Counted from the first letter of the stretch, positions 34,681 to 46,290 are shown. The stretch: 64,000 nt of DNA from Molossus alvarezi (GCA_037176705.1 CM073893.1:18476074-18540073); one strand, 5' to 3'. The notes: a model not told the origin generated them from the letters alone. A program made the numbers and translations.

Positions 34681-36289
34681 GGAGTCCGAGTGCTGACTGG
34701 ACTCTGCAGCTGGGGCCACATTGTGCCATAGTGTTGATGGCTCTGCACGACGGGCCCAAGGACCAGTTACCTACGAGAACCTTGGGTGTGGCAGGTTCTC
34801 CTCAGATGGTTTGGGCTCATTGGAGCCTAAGGGGAGGAACGAAACCTTAATTTGCAGATAACTCTTTGGTTGCTTCCAACGCCCCTCGTTGGCCGGTTGT
34901 GCAGAACCTATCAGATCAAACACTGACTAAGGGCACACCCTTTGTGGCATTGGGGACTCAGTGTGCTATTGCAAACCAGGGCAGAAACCACTTCCAGCTA
35001 TGGTTCTTAGTACAGATGACAAAATAGCCAGTATTTTGCCCGAAGCTTATGGTTTACTATTGCTGGTGCCTGTCACTTCTTCATCCCTCCAGCCATAGTG
35101 TGCAAGGTAACCTGTTTGTCACCTGGGCTCACACGTTGGTGGCACTGCATGATGAGAGCATCTGCTGGTCTGCAGACAAATGCCCTCTTCTGCTGCCGAT
35201 GGACTCCCGTGGACGATCCGTCCCACCAACTTCACTGCCTGGTGTGTGCTTGCTCGTGGGAGATCTGTGGCGATCACCACAGATTTCCCTCTGTCTTGTA
35301 TGTAACCATTGTTTTTTTTTCTCTTTCATGGAGTAAGACTCTTAGTGCTATCATTTTTCTCCTCATGCGGGGGGGATCCAGTCCTGTACCCTAGAGTTTG
35401 GGATGGCTTAGGGTGACTATCCCTGGTTACTGTAGTTCTTGCCCATAGCGCCTCCGACGGCATTACTACTTATAATGGGAGTCATTTCATGGGTGCTTTA
35501 GCCCCTATTGATTGTCTAATTAATATGAACTTAAATGCCACTCAGTGGCTCCAACACCAAACACCTAATAGAACTGGCGCCTAACCAGCACCTACGGGGT
35601 GGCTGCGGACGTGTGGCACTATGGCTGGCCCTACCTGCCATGCAGCTGGGCAGGTACATGTACATTAGGGCCGCCGTACTTGTCCAGCTACATCTGGAAG
35701 ATGCACCCCAAGCTAATTGGTCTGCCACGTGCATCCAGTGTGGGAGAAGCAAGTGTGGGGCATGGTGGATGTATCCTTTATCATTTTTCTCCCACCTGTA
35801 GCCAATGTTAGTTTAGAATGACAGATCACTGCATTAGCTAATCATACTGCTCAAGCCGTTAATAGTTCCAAGTATGCTAGAGATTTTTTTTAGATCAAGA
35901 AACTATGCAAATGAGAAAAGTAGTGTTACAGAACCACATGGTTTTAGATATATCTAATGCTGCCCAGGGAGGAAGTTGCACCCTTATACATACTGATTGT
36001 TGCATATATATTGTTGTGTATATATTCCTGGTAATCACAATATATCTCTTGCTCTGACTCAAATGACTAACCAAATCTCAAATACTCAGCAGCTAGGAAT
36101 TGATCCTCTGTCCGCTTGGTTTCAGTCTTTATCACTACCTTGAAGGGGGCTCCGTTAGACATTATTGTTTGTTAATTATGCTGAACATGGTGGCATAGCC
36201 AGTCGCTATGCCTTCCGACTCCAAACCACCATGGCGTGAAGGGTCTAAGGGAATTTGTGGAAGATTGTCGTACAGAATGGACGGACCCA
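34681..36289 (+). pseudogene. Outer ERV envelope remnant with a C-X6-CC transmembrane-subunit motif
   Basis: Frames at 35049-35336 and 35535-35801 are degraded surface-subunit candidates. Further on, a frame contains a leucine/glutamine-rich stretch ending in AQGGSC and then C-X6-CC at 35977-36003. A hydrophobic run of about 17 residues follows and ends in TGA. This is the layout of a gamma-type TM subunit: heptad region, immunosuppressive-like region, disulphide motif, membrane anchor. The short space between CC and the hydrophobic run and the early stop suggest a deletion. Non-functional. Confidence 0.6.
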
Positions 36290-36764
36290 TGTCACGTCTG
36301 GGGTGGAGTGTAGGGGAACTGAGATGACACAGGGATCCAGCAGCAGAGGAGTTTGGGATGTGCTGGGCTGTTTAACCCTCTGTGACTGTGAACTCTCTGT
36401 AGTCTCAGCTTGGCTGACTACCCAGAAAACTGGAATGTGACCCAAAGAGAAACGTCATGCCCCCAGGAGGGAGGTTAATGAACGTACAGAGTATGATAAC
36501 TGCCTGATGTGATCTGTTAACCTGGGAATACATGTTCTTTCTGGTGGTCTATGTGACTACCCACCACATGCTTTTACTATCAACCCTTATAAAAAGGGGC
36601 CCTGTCCCGGGAGGGTGTGGGTTCTTCCCGGCCAGCCATCACTGGGTGCAGCTGCTTTGTCCTGTATGTTTCTCCTGTTAAAGCTCTTATGAATATGAAT
36701 AAGGTTACGTGTCAGTTCTTCAAAATCACTTCTGAATTTAGACTTTTGGGACTTTTCTCCAACA
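36290..36764 (+). mobile_element. Outer ERV, 3' LTR
   Basis: About 475 bp, TGTCAC...CCAACA, collinear with 23097-23574. It holds CTTATAAAAAGGGGCC (TATA-like). If the polypurine tract is TGTAGGGGAAC, the LTR would start about 30 bp later at TGAGATG. No TSD is obvious (right flank GCAAG). Confidence 0.85.
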
Positions 36765-37591
36765 GCAAGTATAATAATTATATGTGTAAGGGTGACTTAA
36801 ATAATCTGTCACATCATCTAAACCATTCAAATAGTTGGAGAATACTCAGACACTTGAGTTGAAAAAGATGCATTAAGAAAAAAGGGTACTGCTACTACAA
36901 CTGTATGCTGACAGTTGAATCACAACTTCATCTGTGGGTATGAGCTGTTTATAGAGGTGACTACTTATGACTGGGGAGAAGGAGAGAAGCAGCAGCAGGT
37001 TAAGCTTACTGAATGAAATTTAACAGAGGCTCTGAAACCTGTACATTAGCTGTCAATTCAATGTACTAAATTAATTAGTCAGTAGTATGTGGCTCTCCTT
37101 TTTGCCTCTGAAAATGCAATGAAAATACAAAGAAAGGGTTTTTCCGTTGAGGCTTTGTTGTTTTGTGCTACTGTTGCTCCTTGGATTCCCTTGCATAATT
37201 GATAAGCTCAGCTATTCAGTAATGTTTACAACTTAATTAACTTTGAGTGATAATTTAAAAGATTTTGAGGAAACCCATGAGCAAAGCCGCTACGGGAGAA
37301 GCATCTCTTAGGTGATGCCGAGGAAGTGCTGTGTCCGCTAAGCCCAGCACTGATAACTTTGGAAGTTAAAAAAAAAAGTGTGCCTGTATTAGCAAGTTGA
37401 GTTTTTAATGTTAATTTAGGAAACAATGAATGAATAATTAACGGAAAACACATGGGCAGGCAGTGTTGAGACGAACTGAAATAGCCAATTTGCCTGGTGC
37501 TTCAATTATTTGTCCAGTAGCCTAAAAGTTAGTCGAGAGTCACTTCCTGCTGGCAGACCTAACCTAGCTCAAGGTGTCCTCTGGGGATAAC
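36765..37591. other. Unassigned AT-rich sequence
   Basis: Right flank of the outer ERV. I searched it for the missing CDADC1 terminal exon without success. A minus-strand 75-codon ORF (37226-37453) has no family match. Confidence 0.35.
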
Positions 37592-37606
37592 CAGGATTGA
37601 AGTTTT

Positions 37607-37852
37607 CTTTTCTTTTTTTTTTTTTTTAACCTCACCCAAGGACATTTTTTTATTTTTTGTTCAGATAGAGTGGAAGGAAGAGAGAGAGAAACATCGATGT
37701 GAAAGGGACACATCGAGTGGCTGCCATCTGCACGACCAACCAGGGCCGGGGACAAACTGCAACCGAAGTACATGCCCTTAGCGGGAACTGAACCCGGGTC
37801 TCTCTGAACCGCAGGCCGACGCTCTAACCGCTGAGCCAAACTGGCCAGGGCA
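37607..37852 (-). mobile_element. Ves SINE, hairpin-tailed, perfect TSD
   Basis: Complete minus-strand copy. Perfect 15-bp TSD CAGGATTGAAGTTTT at 37592-37606 and 37853-37867. Confidence 0.96.
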
Positions 37853-37867
37853 GGATTGAAGTTTTTA

Positions 37868-38288
37868 TTTCTCAGGAAAAACTCTTCTGTGCGGCAAGAA
37901 CTCAGGAGTATAAGATGAAATGACAATTCTTTTAGTGCTACAGGATATTCATTATAACTTATTAAATGAGTGTAACAGTGTAATACTGGCCCTATTCTCA
38001 CACAACAGGAGTCCACCCCAGTTCTTGTTTTTTGAGTATCTTCCCCCTTTGTAGGAGTCAGATACCTTGTATAGACAAAAAAAAAAAAAAATTATAAAAA
38101 AAAAAGTATAGAGGTAAATTTGAGAAACTAGGTCCCAGGCATTTTTGAAATCCCCCAACCTTGTTACAGATGGCGTAGAAGTCACAAGTCTGTTCACTGG
38201 ACTATTTCTCCTCTTGTCTTTTGCTCCTGCTTTCTATACTTCTGTCTGGATAGTCAGGAAATTTAATGTTTAATATTTAAACAAAAAT
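37868..38288. other. Unassigned sequence between SINEs
   Basis: Contains poly-A runs at about 38078-38105. No gene or named repeat seen. Confidence 0.35.
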
Positions 38289-38300
38289 ATTTAATGTCTG

Positions 38301-38546
38301 GCCCTGGCCGGTTTGGCTCAGCGGTTAGAGCGTTGGCCTGTGGTCCCGAGAGACCCGGGTTCGGTTCCCGCTAAGGGCACGTACTTCGGTTGCAGTTTGT
38401 CCCCGGCCCTGGTTGGTCGTGCGGGTGGCAGCCACTCGATGTGTCCCTTTCATGTCGATGTTTCTCTCTCTCTCTCTCTCCCTCTCACTCTATCTGTACA
38501 AAAATTGGAAAAATGTCCTCCGGTGAGGATAAAAAAAAAAAAAAAA
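38301..38546 (+). mobile_element. Ves SINE, close to consensus, with TSD
   Basis: GCCCTGGCCGGTTTGGCTCA, CGGTTAGAGCGTTGGCCTGT, CCGGGTTCGGTTCCCGCTAA, then TGTCCTCCGGTGAGGATAAA and a 17-A tail. TSD ATTTAATGTCTG / ATTTAATGTTTG at 38289-38300 and 38547-38558. A long pure A-tail and clean CpG-bearing boxes suggest a young copy. Confidence 0.96.
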
Positions 38547-38558
38547 ATTTAATGTTTG

Positions 38559-39343
38559 CACAGTAAAATTATTCAAACTTCAAACCAGTTTAAAACCAGC
38601 TAATAGTTTCTTAACCTTGGATCTAGGGATGAATGTAAAATGTATTCTGCTGATGCCATTTGAAAAACTGTCTTTAGGTCATTGTTTAATGGGACCAACT
38701 CGCAAAGTCCGTAGCCTTAAAGAAATCTCCATGCTAAAACATGTGTTCTAGAAGACCAAACACATGCAGTGTGGAGTGAATCCCAGTGTTACGGTGGAAG
38801 GGGCGGTGACAGCTTTCCCAGGAAGCACCAGATGGTCTTCTGTGGGACTGCTGGGCAGGCCTCTCATCAGAGGTCTTGTGATGATGAAAAGGAAGGAGAG
38901 CCCCCAAACACGTTTCTGATACCACTGGTAAATATAGGAGAGAATTATGAGTCTCTTAATGAAAATCTAAATAGAACTTGTTTGAGGAGTCAAGCTATCT
39001 GACATGACAATTATTCCTGCAGGAAATGAGCGTGTAATGCTCATTTTTAAACTTCTTGCATGTTTGTGCAAAAATTGTTTTTCATCCTTGTGGGCTTATT
39101 CACCTGAGTCGTCTCCACCATCCCCATGCTTATGCTTTGTTTTTTTCTTGTAGCATAAGGCTTCTGCTTTTGCCTTCAGGGAAATAACCTGTCTTTTCAT
39201 GTTGTATAGCTTTTATGGCATGGGTCAAACATTGGTTTTCTATGCAAATATGTGAAGAAAAAAAAAAATAAAGCAGGTGAGTTTTAATGAATCAAAGTGT
39301 ATTTTCTCTGAGTTTGAGTACGATATATGTGGTTTTTAAAATT
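38559..39343. other. Unassigned sequence
   Basis: ORFs on both strands around 38734-39002 overlap and match no family. An A-rich run lies at 39258-39271. Confidence 0.35.
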
Positions 39344-39353
39344 TTAATATGAA

Positions 39354-39581
39354 TCCAGCTGGTGTGGTTCAGTGGTTGAGCGTTGACCCATGCACCAAGA
39401 GGTCGCAGGTTCAATTCCCAGTCAGGGCACATGGCCAGGTCGTGGGCCCGATCCCCAATGGGGGGCATGCAGGAGGTGGCCAACTGATGTTCTCTCTCAT
39501 CGATGTTTCTATCTCTCTCTCTCCTTTCTTTTCTCTCTAAAATCAATAAAGAAAAAAAATTTTTTTTAATAAAATAAAAAA
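39354..39581 (+). mobile_element. Ves SINE, AATCAATAAA-tailed, with TSD
   Basis: CCAGCTGGTGTGGTTCAGTG to AAATCAATAAAGAAAAAAAA. TSD TTAATATGAA at 39344-39353 and 39582-39591. Confidence 0.93.
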
Positions 39582-39754
39582 TTAATATGAAGAAAGTAAG
39601 TCCAGTTCTCACAAATATTAAGTCAAGTTAAGAAATACCTCATTCTTGAAAAGGTGAAAATGTAAAATTTAGAAAAATAACTAGAACCATGAAAAGAATG
39701 TTTACCAGCAAGTTCATTAATTATTTTGGATCTGGAACTTGGCTTTGTTTTTTT

Positions 39755-39956
39755 TTTTTCTTTATTGATGTTAGAGAGAGGAAGGACGAGGGAGAGATAG
39801 AAACATTGATAAGAGAGAACATTGATTGGCCGCCTCCTGCATGCCCCCACTGGGGATTTGGCCCACAATCTGGGCATGTGCCCTGACCGGGAATCGAATT
39901 GGTGACCTGTTTGTGCATGGATCGATGCTCAACCACTGAGCAACACCAGCCGGGCA
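39755..39956 (-). mobile_element. Ves SINE, AATCAATAAA-type, minus, with TSD
   Basis: TTTCTTTATTGATGTTAGAG starts it and AACACCAGCCGGGC ends it. TSD GCTTTGTTTTTT at 39742 and 39957. Confidence 0.92.
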
Positions 39957-40084
39957 GCTTTGTTTTTTAATAGTGATAAAAATGGTGCAGTACTAGGAAA
40001 ATTCTAGAAAATGCTGTCAACTTTACTTTAAAATGAGAAGCTGGTGTTCTGTTTTCAATAAAACTTCATAAGTGTTTTGAATTT

Positions 40085-40555
40085 TTTGAAAAGAAAAATT
40101 CCTAATGCTCTACATCCTCACCAATACTTGGTACAGGCAAACTTTAATTCTGCAACTTTAATGGGTATAAAACATTACTTCAATATGTTAATTTGCATTT
40201 CCCTACTTAGGATTTTGAACATTTTTTTATGTGTTTATTAGACATTTGTGTTTCTTCTATTGTGAAATACCTATAACTATCTTACCTATTCTCTATTACA
40301 TTTTTCCTTATCAATTTGTTGGAGTTCTTTATATGTTATGAAAACCAATTTATTGTCATGTGTGGAAAATATATTCTCCCAGTGATGGCTGTTCTTTTCA
40401 CTTTACAATGTCTTTTGGAAAGAAAAAGTCCTTAATTGTAATGTATTTAATTTTAAGTCTTTTCTTGTATGGTCAACATTATTTGCATCTGGTATAAGGT
40501 ATCTTTTCTACTCCAGGTCAAAAAGACATTCAATATTTTCTCCTAAAACTTAAAA
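40085..40555 (-). mobile_element. Old L1 3' region fragment
   Basis: CTACATCCTCACCAATACTT, GTTAATTTGCATTTCCCTAC, TTGTTGGAGTTCTTTATATG and ATTCTCCCAGTGATGGCTGT run in the order of an L1 3' region read in reverse. Confidence 0.75.
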
Positions 40556-41563
40556 CAAAAATCACTAGACTTCATTTGTGTTTCCACATATAAGGAGTTG
40601 AGAAGTTGCCACACAGTTAGTTCTAACATCAAGTAAAGGGCTGAACAGACTGAAAAATCAACAACTTTCTTAGATCCCCAAGAGGGGAAGATCCAGGACG
40701 AATCCTGTCCCCAAGACTGGAGAGACAGATGGGAGAGGAGAGCACAGGGAGCCGCTCAGGGGACAGAGGCGCACGAGCGGACCCACCTCGAGCACCAGAG
40801 CAGGGACAGGCAACCTGAGCTGCAGTTGGTGAGACGCCAGCGACAGTGTAGATGCAGTCACGGGGACCCCACAGTATCGTAGGATTTACCACCAGGATTT
40901 TTACTAAGTTTTCACCATGAATATTGGGGAAAAAAGTTCCTCGTGGGAAAATTCCTTTTCATGGGGAAAAGGAACCTTTTAGAAATACGCAGAGCACTCT
41001 GTTCTCACAAGGCCTGCCCGCAGGGGAAACTGTTCCGGAGCCTCGCTGGCTGGGGCAGTATCAGAGCCTCAGTGACCAGAAGAAGGGAAATAGCCAACTC
41101 CAGCCCATTCTAAAGAGGGAGAAAATAACGAGAAACACTTGTGAAACTCACAGTCCAGAGACACAGACTCACTACAGGACTGAGACCTAATCAAAGGACT
41201 ATAGAATGCTTGTCTCCCCTACACCTCACCAACACATTACTGAAGACCTATTTACAGCAGTTCCTTCTACCTGGTACGCCATATCTGGATATCAAGAAAA
41301 AATTACAAGTCATAGTAAAAGGCAAAAACACAATTTGAAGAGACAGAGTAAGCATCAGAACCACGCATGGTAGGGAAGCTGAAATGATCAGACTGGGGGT
41401 TGAAACAGCTATGATTGGTATGTGAAGGGCCCTAATGGATAAAGTAGGCAGAATGCAAGAACAGAAGGACAGTGTAAGCAGAGAGACGGAGATCTCAAGA
41501 ACCAAAAAAAAAAAAAAAAAAAAATGCTAAAGGTTTAAAAACAAAAAAACCACTGTAACAGAA

Positions 41564-41800
41564 ATGAAGAATGCCTTTAATGGGCTTATTAGTAGACTGG
41601 ACATAGCTGAGGAAGGAATATCTGAGCTGGAGGATACATCAATAGAATTGTTAAAAATTGAAAAGCAAAGAGTTCAAAGACTACAGAAAACAACAGAATA
41701 TCCAATGACTGTGGGACAACTACATAAGGCTTACATATGCATAATGAGAATACCAGAAGGAGGAGAGAGAAAGAAACAGAAAAAATATTTGAAACAATAA
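41564..41800 (+). pseudogene. L1 ORF1 coiled-coil remnant
   Basis: NAFNGLISRLDIAEEGISEL, followed by EDTSIELLK, is the coiled-coil segment of L1 ORF1p, the RNA-binding chaperone. The RNA-binding C-terminal domain is missing because the frame runs into the minus-strand L1 fragment. Confidence 0.75.
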
Positions 41801-41879
41801 TGACCGAGAGTTTCCCCAAATTAATGTCAGGCACCAAGGCCCAGATCTAGGAAGCTCAGAGAATAGCAAGTAGGATAAG

Positions 41880-42190
41880 TGGCATATCTTTCCCAAACTA
41901 TGGATTTTCCTTCTCTCTAAAGAACTGCTATTAACATTTATTACAATGCAGGTCTGTTGGCAATGAATTCCCACAGTTTTTGTCTGAGAAAGTCTTTATT
42001 TTTCCTTCACTTTTGAAGGATACCTTCACAGAATATAGAATTCTAGGCTGGTTGTAATTTTTCCTCTCAATACTCCATTCTTATCTTTGCTCTTCTATAA
42101 GTGTTTTTCCCCCTGTGGCTGTTTTGGGAATTTTTGTTTCATCTTTGATTTTTCTATAGTTTGAAAATAATATGCCTAGGTGACTTGGAT
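41880..42190 (-). mobile_element. Minus-strand L1 fragment inside the plus-strand L1
   Basis: TGTCTGAGAAAGTCTTTATT, TTTTTCCTTCACTTTTGAAG and ATAGAATTCTAGGCTGG belong to L1 read in reverse, while the flanks read L1 forward. Either an insertion or an inversion. Confidence 0.6.
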
Positions 42191-42798
42191 CTACATAAAA
42201 TAAGGTAGAACATTGAAGAAGGAATAAATGAAGGTAAAATAAAAAACTATCTCTTATTCTTAATTGAGCTAACATAAAAGTTTGTTCGAAATAATAAAAC
42301 CAACAATGTTTTTGATTATATATGCTTATGTATATATTTTGTGAGCATATTTATATGCTTATGTATGCTTTTATATAAGTGAAGTAAATAAGAACAATGA
42401 TACGAGGGATAGGAAGGAGGAATTTAGGATTATTTTGTTATAAGGAACCCACAATAACTTTAAAGTAAAATAGTACTACTTGAAAGTTGACTTGGATTAG
42501 CTGTAAATATACATTGCAAATTTATTTTTTACTTTAAGGAAGTAAAGAAAAAAAAGTATAATCAATACACTAAGAAAGGAGAAAAAAATGGAATATTTAA
42601 ACTGCTCAATTACTACAAAAAGCAAAATAAAGTGGAAGATAAAAATAGGAACAAAGAACAACAGCAACAAAGAGAAAATAGTAATGAAATTGGTAGCTGT
42701 TAATCGAACTATATCAAAATCACTTCAAACATCAATGGCTAAATTCACCAATTAAAAGGTGGAGATTGTTAGAGTGGATCAAAAAACAAGACTCATAT

Positions 42799-43050
42799 CC
42801 CTGGCCGGTTTGGCTCAGCGGTTAGAGCATCAGCCCACAGTCCAGAGAGACCCAGGTTTGGTTCCCGCTAAGGGCATGTACCTCAGTTGCAGTTTGTCCC
42901 CGGCCCCACTTGGGGTTATGCGGGAGGCAGCCACTTGATGTGTCCCTTTCACGTCGATGTTTCTCTCTCTCTCTCCCCCTGCCACTCTATATGAACAAAA
43001 ATGGAAAGGTGTCCTCGGGTGAGAAAAAAAAACAATTAAAAATTTATTTT
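42799..43050 (+). mobile_element. Ves SINE in L1
   Basis: CCCTGGCCGGTTTGGCTCAG to GTGTCCTCGGGTGAGAAAAA. Imperfect TSD AAAAAACAAGACTCA / AAAAAACCTGACTCA on either side. Host L1 continues on both flanks (endonuclease region). Confidence 0.93.
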
Positions 43051-43803
43051 AAAAAACCTGACTCAATTATATATTGTAACAAGAAACCCATGTTAACTAT
43101 AAAGCCACATATAAATTAAAAGTAAATAGATGGAGAAAAATACATCATGGTAACACTAATCAAAAGAAAGCAGAAGTAGCTAGTTAATTTCAGGCAGAGC
43201 AGATTTCAAAATAGGGAAAGTTATCAGGGATAAAGAAAGGCATTGCATAATGATAAAGCATTACTTTATCTTCTCTAAGAAGACATAATAATCTTTAATG
43301 TATATGTACCTAACAGAGCATCAAATTACATGAGGCAAAATTAATAGAATTACAAAGATAAATAGATGACTTCACTATCATAGTTGAAGATATTAATATT
43401 CCTCTATTAGATAGGGGTAGATGCAGCTGTCAGAAAATCTGTAAACGTATAGTAAACGCAACACCACCATTAATCAACTGAATATAATCAACATCCATGG
43501 ACTACTTGATCCAACAACAGCAGGTACACATTCTTCTCAACCTCATATTGGAACATTCACCCATATAAACCACATTCAGGGCCATAAAACACACCTTCAC
43601 AAATTGAAAAAAAATAGGAAAATCATAAAATATCTGCTCTCAGAACACAATAAAATTAAACTGGAAATCAGTAACAGAAAAATAACTGGAAAATCTCAAA
43701 TACATGAAGATTAAACAACACACTTCTATCTAACACATGAGTCAGAGAAGAAATCTCAAGAGAAATTTTAAAATAGTTTGAACTAAAGGAAAATGAAAAT
43801 ACA

Positions 43804-43963
43804 GCCCTGGCCAGTTTGGCTCAGCGGTTACAGCGTCAGCCCGCAGACCAGAGAGTCCCAGGTTCGGTTCCCGCTAAGGGCATGTACCTCAGTTGCAGTT
43901 TGTCCCTGGCCCTGGTTGGGGTCATGTGGGTGGCAGCCACTTGATGTGTCTCTCTCGCATAGA

Positions 43964-44013
<50 letters not shown>

Positions 44014-44101
44014 CCTCCTTCCCTCCCTCCCTCCTGCTCTATCTGAAGATAAATGCAAAAATGTCCTCGGGTGAGGATAAAACAAACAAATAAAATAAAC
44101 A
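43804..44101 (+). mobile_element. Ves SINE in L1, long (TC)n, with TSD
   Basis: GCCCTGGCCAGTTTGGCTCA to TGTCCTCGGGTGAGGATAAA. TSD GAAAATGAAAATACA / GAAAATGAAAATATA at 43789-43803 and 44102-44116. Internal (TC)n at 43968-44011. Confidence 0.95.
43968..44011. repeat. (TC)n microsatellite in a SINE
   Basis: About 21 TC units in the CT tract of the enclosing Ves copy, then a CCCTCCTTCCCTCCCTCCC stretch. Confidence 0.95.
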
Positions 44102-44440
44102 GAAAATGAAAATATAACTTATCAAAATTTGTAGAATGCAGTGAAAACAGTGCTTAGAGGGAAACTCATAGCATCAAATGCATATATTAGAAAAGAAAGA
44201 TCTAAAGTCAATAATCTGTTTCTACCTTAGGAAACTAGGGGGAAAAAAAAGAGCAAATTAAATCCAAGGCAAGCAGAAGAAAAGAAATAATAAGAATTAG
44301 AATAGATATCAATGAAATTGAAAACAGAAAATCAATGAAACCAAAGCTGCTTCTTTGAAAAGATTAGTAAAATTGAGGAATCTCTAGCCAAGTTAACTAA
44401 GGGAAAAAGACTACACAAATTACTAATATCAGAGATGAGA

Positions 44441-44612
44441 TCCTGGCTGGGTAGCTCAGCTGGCTAGAGCTATGCCCCGATACACCAAGGTTGCAGATAT
44501 GATCTCCAGTTAGGGCATAACAAGAAGCAACCAATGAATGCATAAATAAGTGGAACAACAACAAATCTCTCTCTCTCTTTCTCTCATCAAAAAAAGAAAA
44601 AAGAAAGAGGGG
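44441..44612 (+). mobile_element. tRNA-derived SINE of a third type
   Basis: CCTGGCTGGGTAGCTCAGCT, then GGCTAGAGC... keeps a tRNA A-box-like start different from both main Ves heads. The body is short and A/CT-rich at the end. It resembles the copies at 45917 and 63114 and is more diverged, so it may be an older source family. Confidence 0.7.
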
Positions 44613-44684
44613 ACATCACTATAGATCCTATGTACATTAAAAAGAAAATAAAGGAATACTATGAACCACTCTAGCCCACAAATT

Positions 44685-44903
44685 TTTCTTTTAATTTTTT
44701 TTCTTTATTGATTTTAGAGAAAGAGGAAAGGAGAGGGAGAGAGAGATAGAAACATCAAGGAGAGAGAACATTGACTGGCTACCTCTTGCATGCCCCCCAC
44801 TGGAGATTAGGCCTACAACCTGGGCAGGTGCCCTCACAGGGAATTGAACTGGTGACCTCTTGGTGCATGGGTTGACGCTCAACCACTGATCCACCCAACC
44901 GGG
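44685..44903 (-). mobile_element. Ves SINE, AATCAATAAA-type, minus, with TSD
   Basis: TTTCTTTATTGATTTTAGAG to ACCCAACCGGG. TSD CTAGCCCACAAATT / CTAGCTCACAAATT at 44671-44684 and 44904-44917. Confidence 0.92.
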
Positions 44904-45916
44904 CTAGCTCACAAATTCGATAGTCTAAATGAAATGGACCAATTCCTTAAAATACACAATTTACCAACATTCATACATGAAGAATAACAATCTGAATAGG
45001 CCTAGATCTATTAAAGAAATTGAATCAATAATTAATAACCTTCCAAATCAGAAAGCATTAGGCCCAGATGGGTTCACTGGTGAATTCTACCAAACATTTC
45101 AAGAAGAAATGGAGACCATTTCTCTACAACCTCTTTCAGAGGATAGAAGCAGAGAGAATACTTCCGAACTCATTCCATAAGGCCAGCATTACCCTAATAC
45201 CAAAATCAGACAAAGACATTACAAGAAAACTACAGACAAATATCAATCATAAACATAGATGCAAAAATCCCCCATGATATACTAGCAAATAAAAATCCAA
45301 GAATGTATAAAAAAAATTACATTCCACAACTAAATGGGATTTATCCCAGGTATGCAAGGCTGGTTCAACATTGAAAAAAATCAATTAAGGTGATCTATCA
45401 CACAATAGGCTAAAAAAGGAAAAATCATATGATCATCTCAATAGCTGCAGAAAAGCATTTGACAAAATTCAACATCAAACAGTCATGATAAAAACTCAGT
45501 AAACAAGAATAGAGAGGAACTTCATCAGCTTGATAAAGAATGTCTACAAAACCCCCTACAACTAACATCATACGTAATAGTGTGGCACTCAAAGCTTTCC
45601 CACCACAATCAGGTGCAAGGCCAGAATATCCTCCTCTCTCACCACTCCTTCTCTACATCACACTGGAAGTTCTAGCAATAAGACCAGAAGAGGTATGTAG
45701 ATTGAGAAGGAAGAAATTAAATGATCTTTGTTCACAGGTGACATGATCACCTATGCAAAAAATCCAAAAGAATTAACAAAAGACCTCCTAGAACTAATAA
45801 GTGATTATATCAAGGTTGCAGGATGCAAGTCAATATTCAAATAAGATATGTAGATGGTAAATAAGCATATGAAAGGATGTACCACATCATATGTCATCAA
45901 ATTAAAATAAGTTACT

Positions 45917-46290
45917 GCCCTGGACGGGTAGCTCAGTTGGTTAGAATGTCATCCCATACACTTAAAAAAGTGGTGGGCTCACCCTGACTGGTGTTGCTCA
46001 GTGGTTAGAGTGTCAGCCTGCACCAAAGGATCCAAGGTTCAATTCCTTTTCAAGAGCATGTACCTGGGTTGCAAGTTTGATCCCCATCCCCAGTCAGGGA
46101 GGCAATCAATCGATGTGTCTCTCTCACATCAGTGTTTCTCTCTCTCTCTCTTGCCCCCTTCTTCCCTCCCTTCCATTCTTTCTAAAAATATCAATGGAAA
46201 AAATATCCTCTGGTGAGGATTAACAACAGCAACAAAAAAGATGGAGGTTTTGATTCCTGGTCAGGGTGCATATGAAATGGATAAATAAAA
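45917..46290 (+). mobile_element. Third-type SINE split by a Ves SINE
   Basis: The head GCCCTGGACGGGTAGCTCAG runs to about 45980. It breaks at GTGGGCTC and resumes at about 46240 with TTTTGATTCCTGGTCAGGGT and GCATATGAAATGG. The gap is filled by the Ves copy at 45981-46238. Confidence 0.7.
45981..46238 (+). mobile_element. Ves SINE nested in another SINE
   Basis: ACCCTGACTGGTGTTGCTCA to TATCCTCTGGTGAGGATTAA, followed by (CAACAG)-like A-rich tail. Confidence 0.88.

Noticed and set aside
35049..35394. Possible syncytin-like captured envelope
   Set aside because: The env region has no long open frame; the TM piece is short and stops just after the hydrophobic run.
38301..38380. tRNA-gene-like box A/box B sequences (also in every Ves copy)
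   Set aside because: They are the tRNA-derived heads of SINEs, followed by SINE bodies and A-tails; no complete cloverleaf with a free end was seen.
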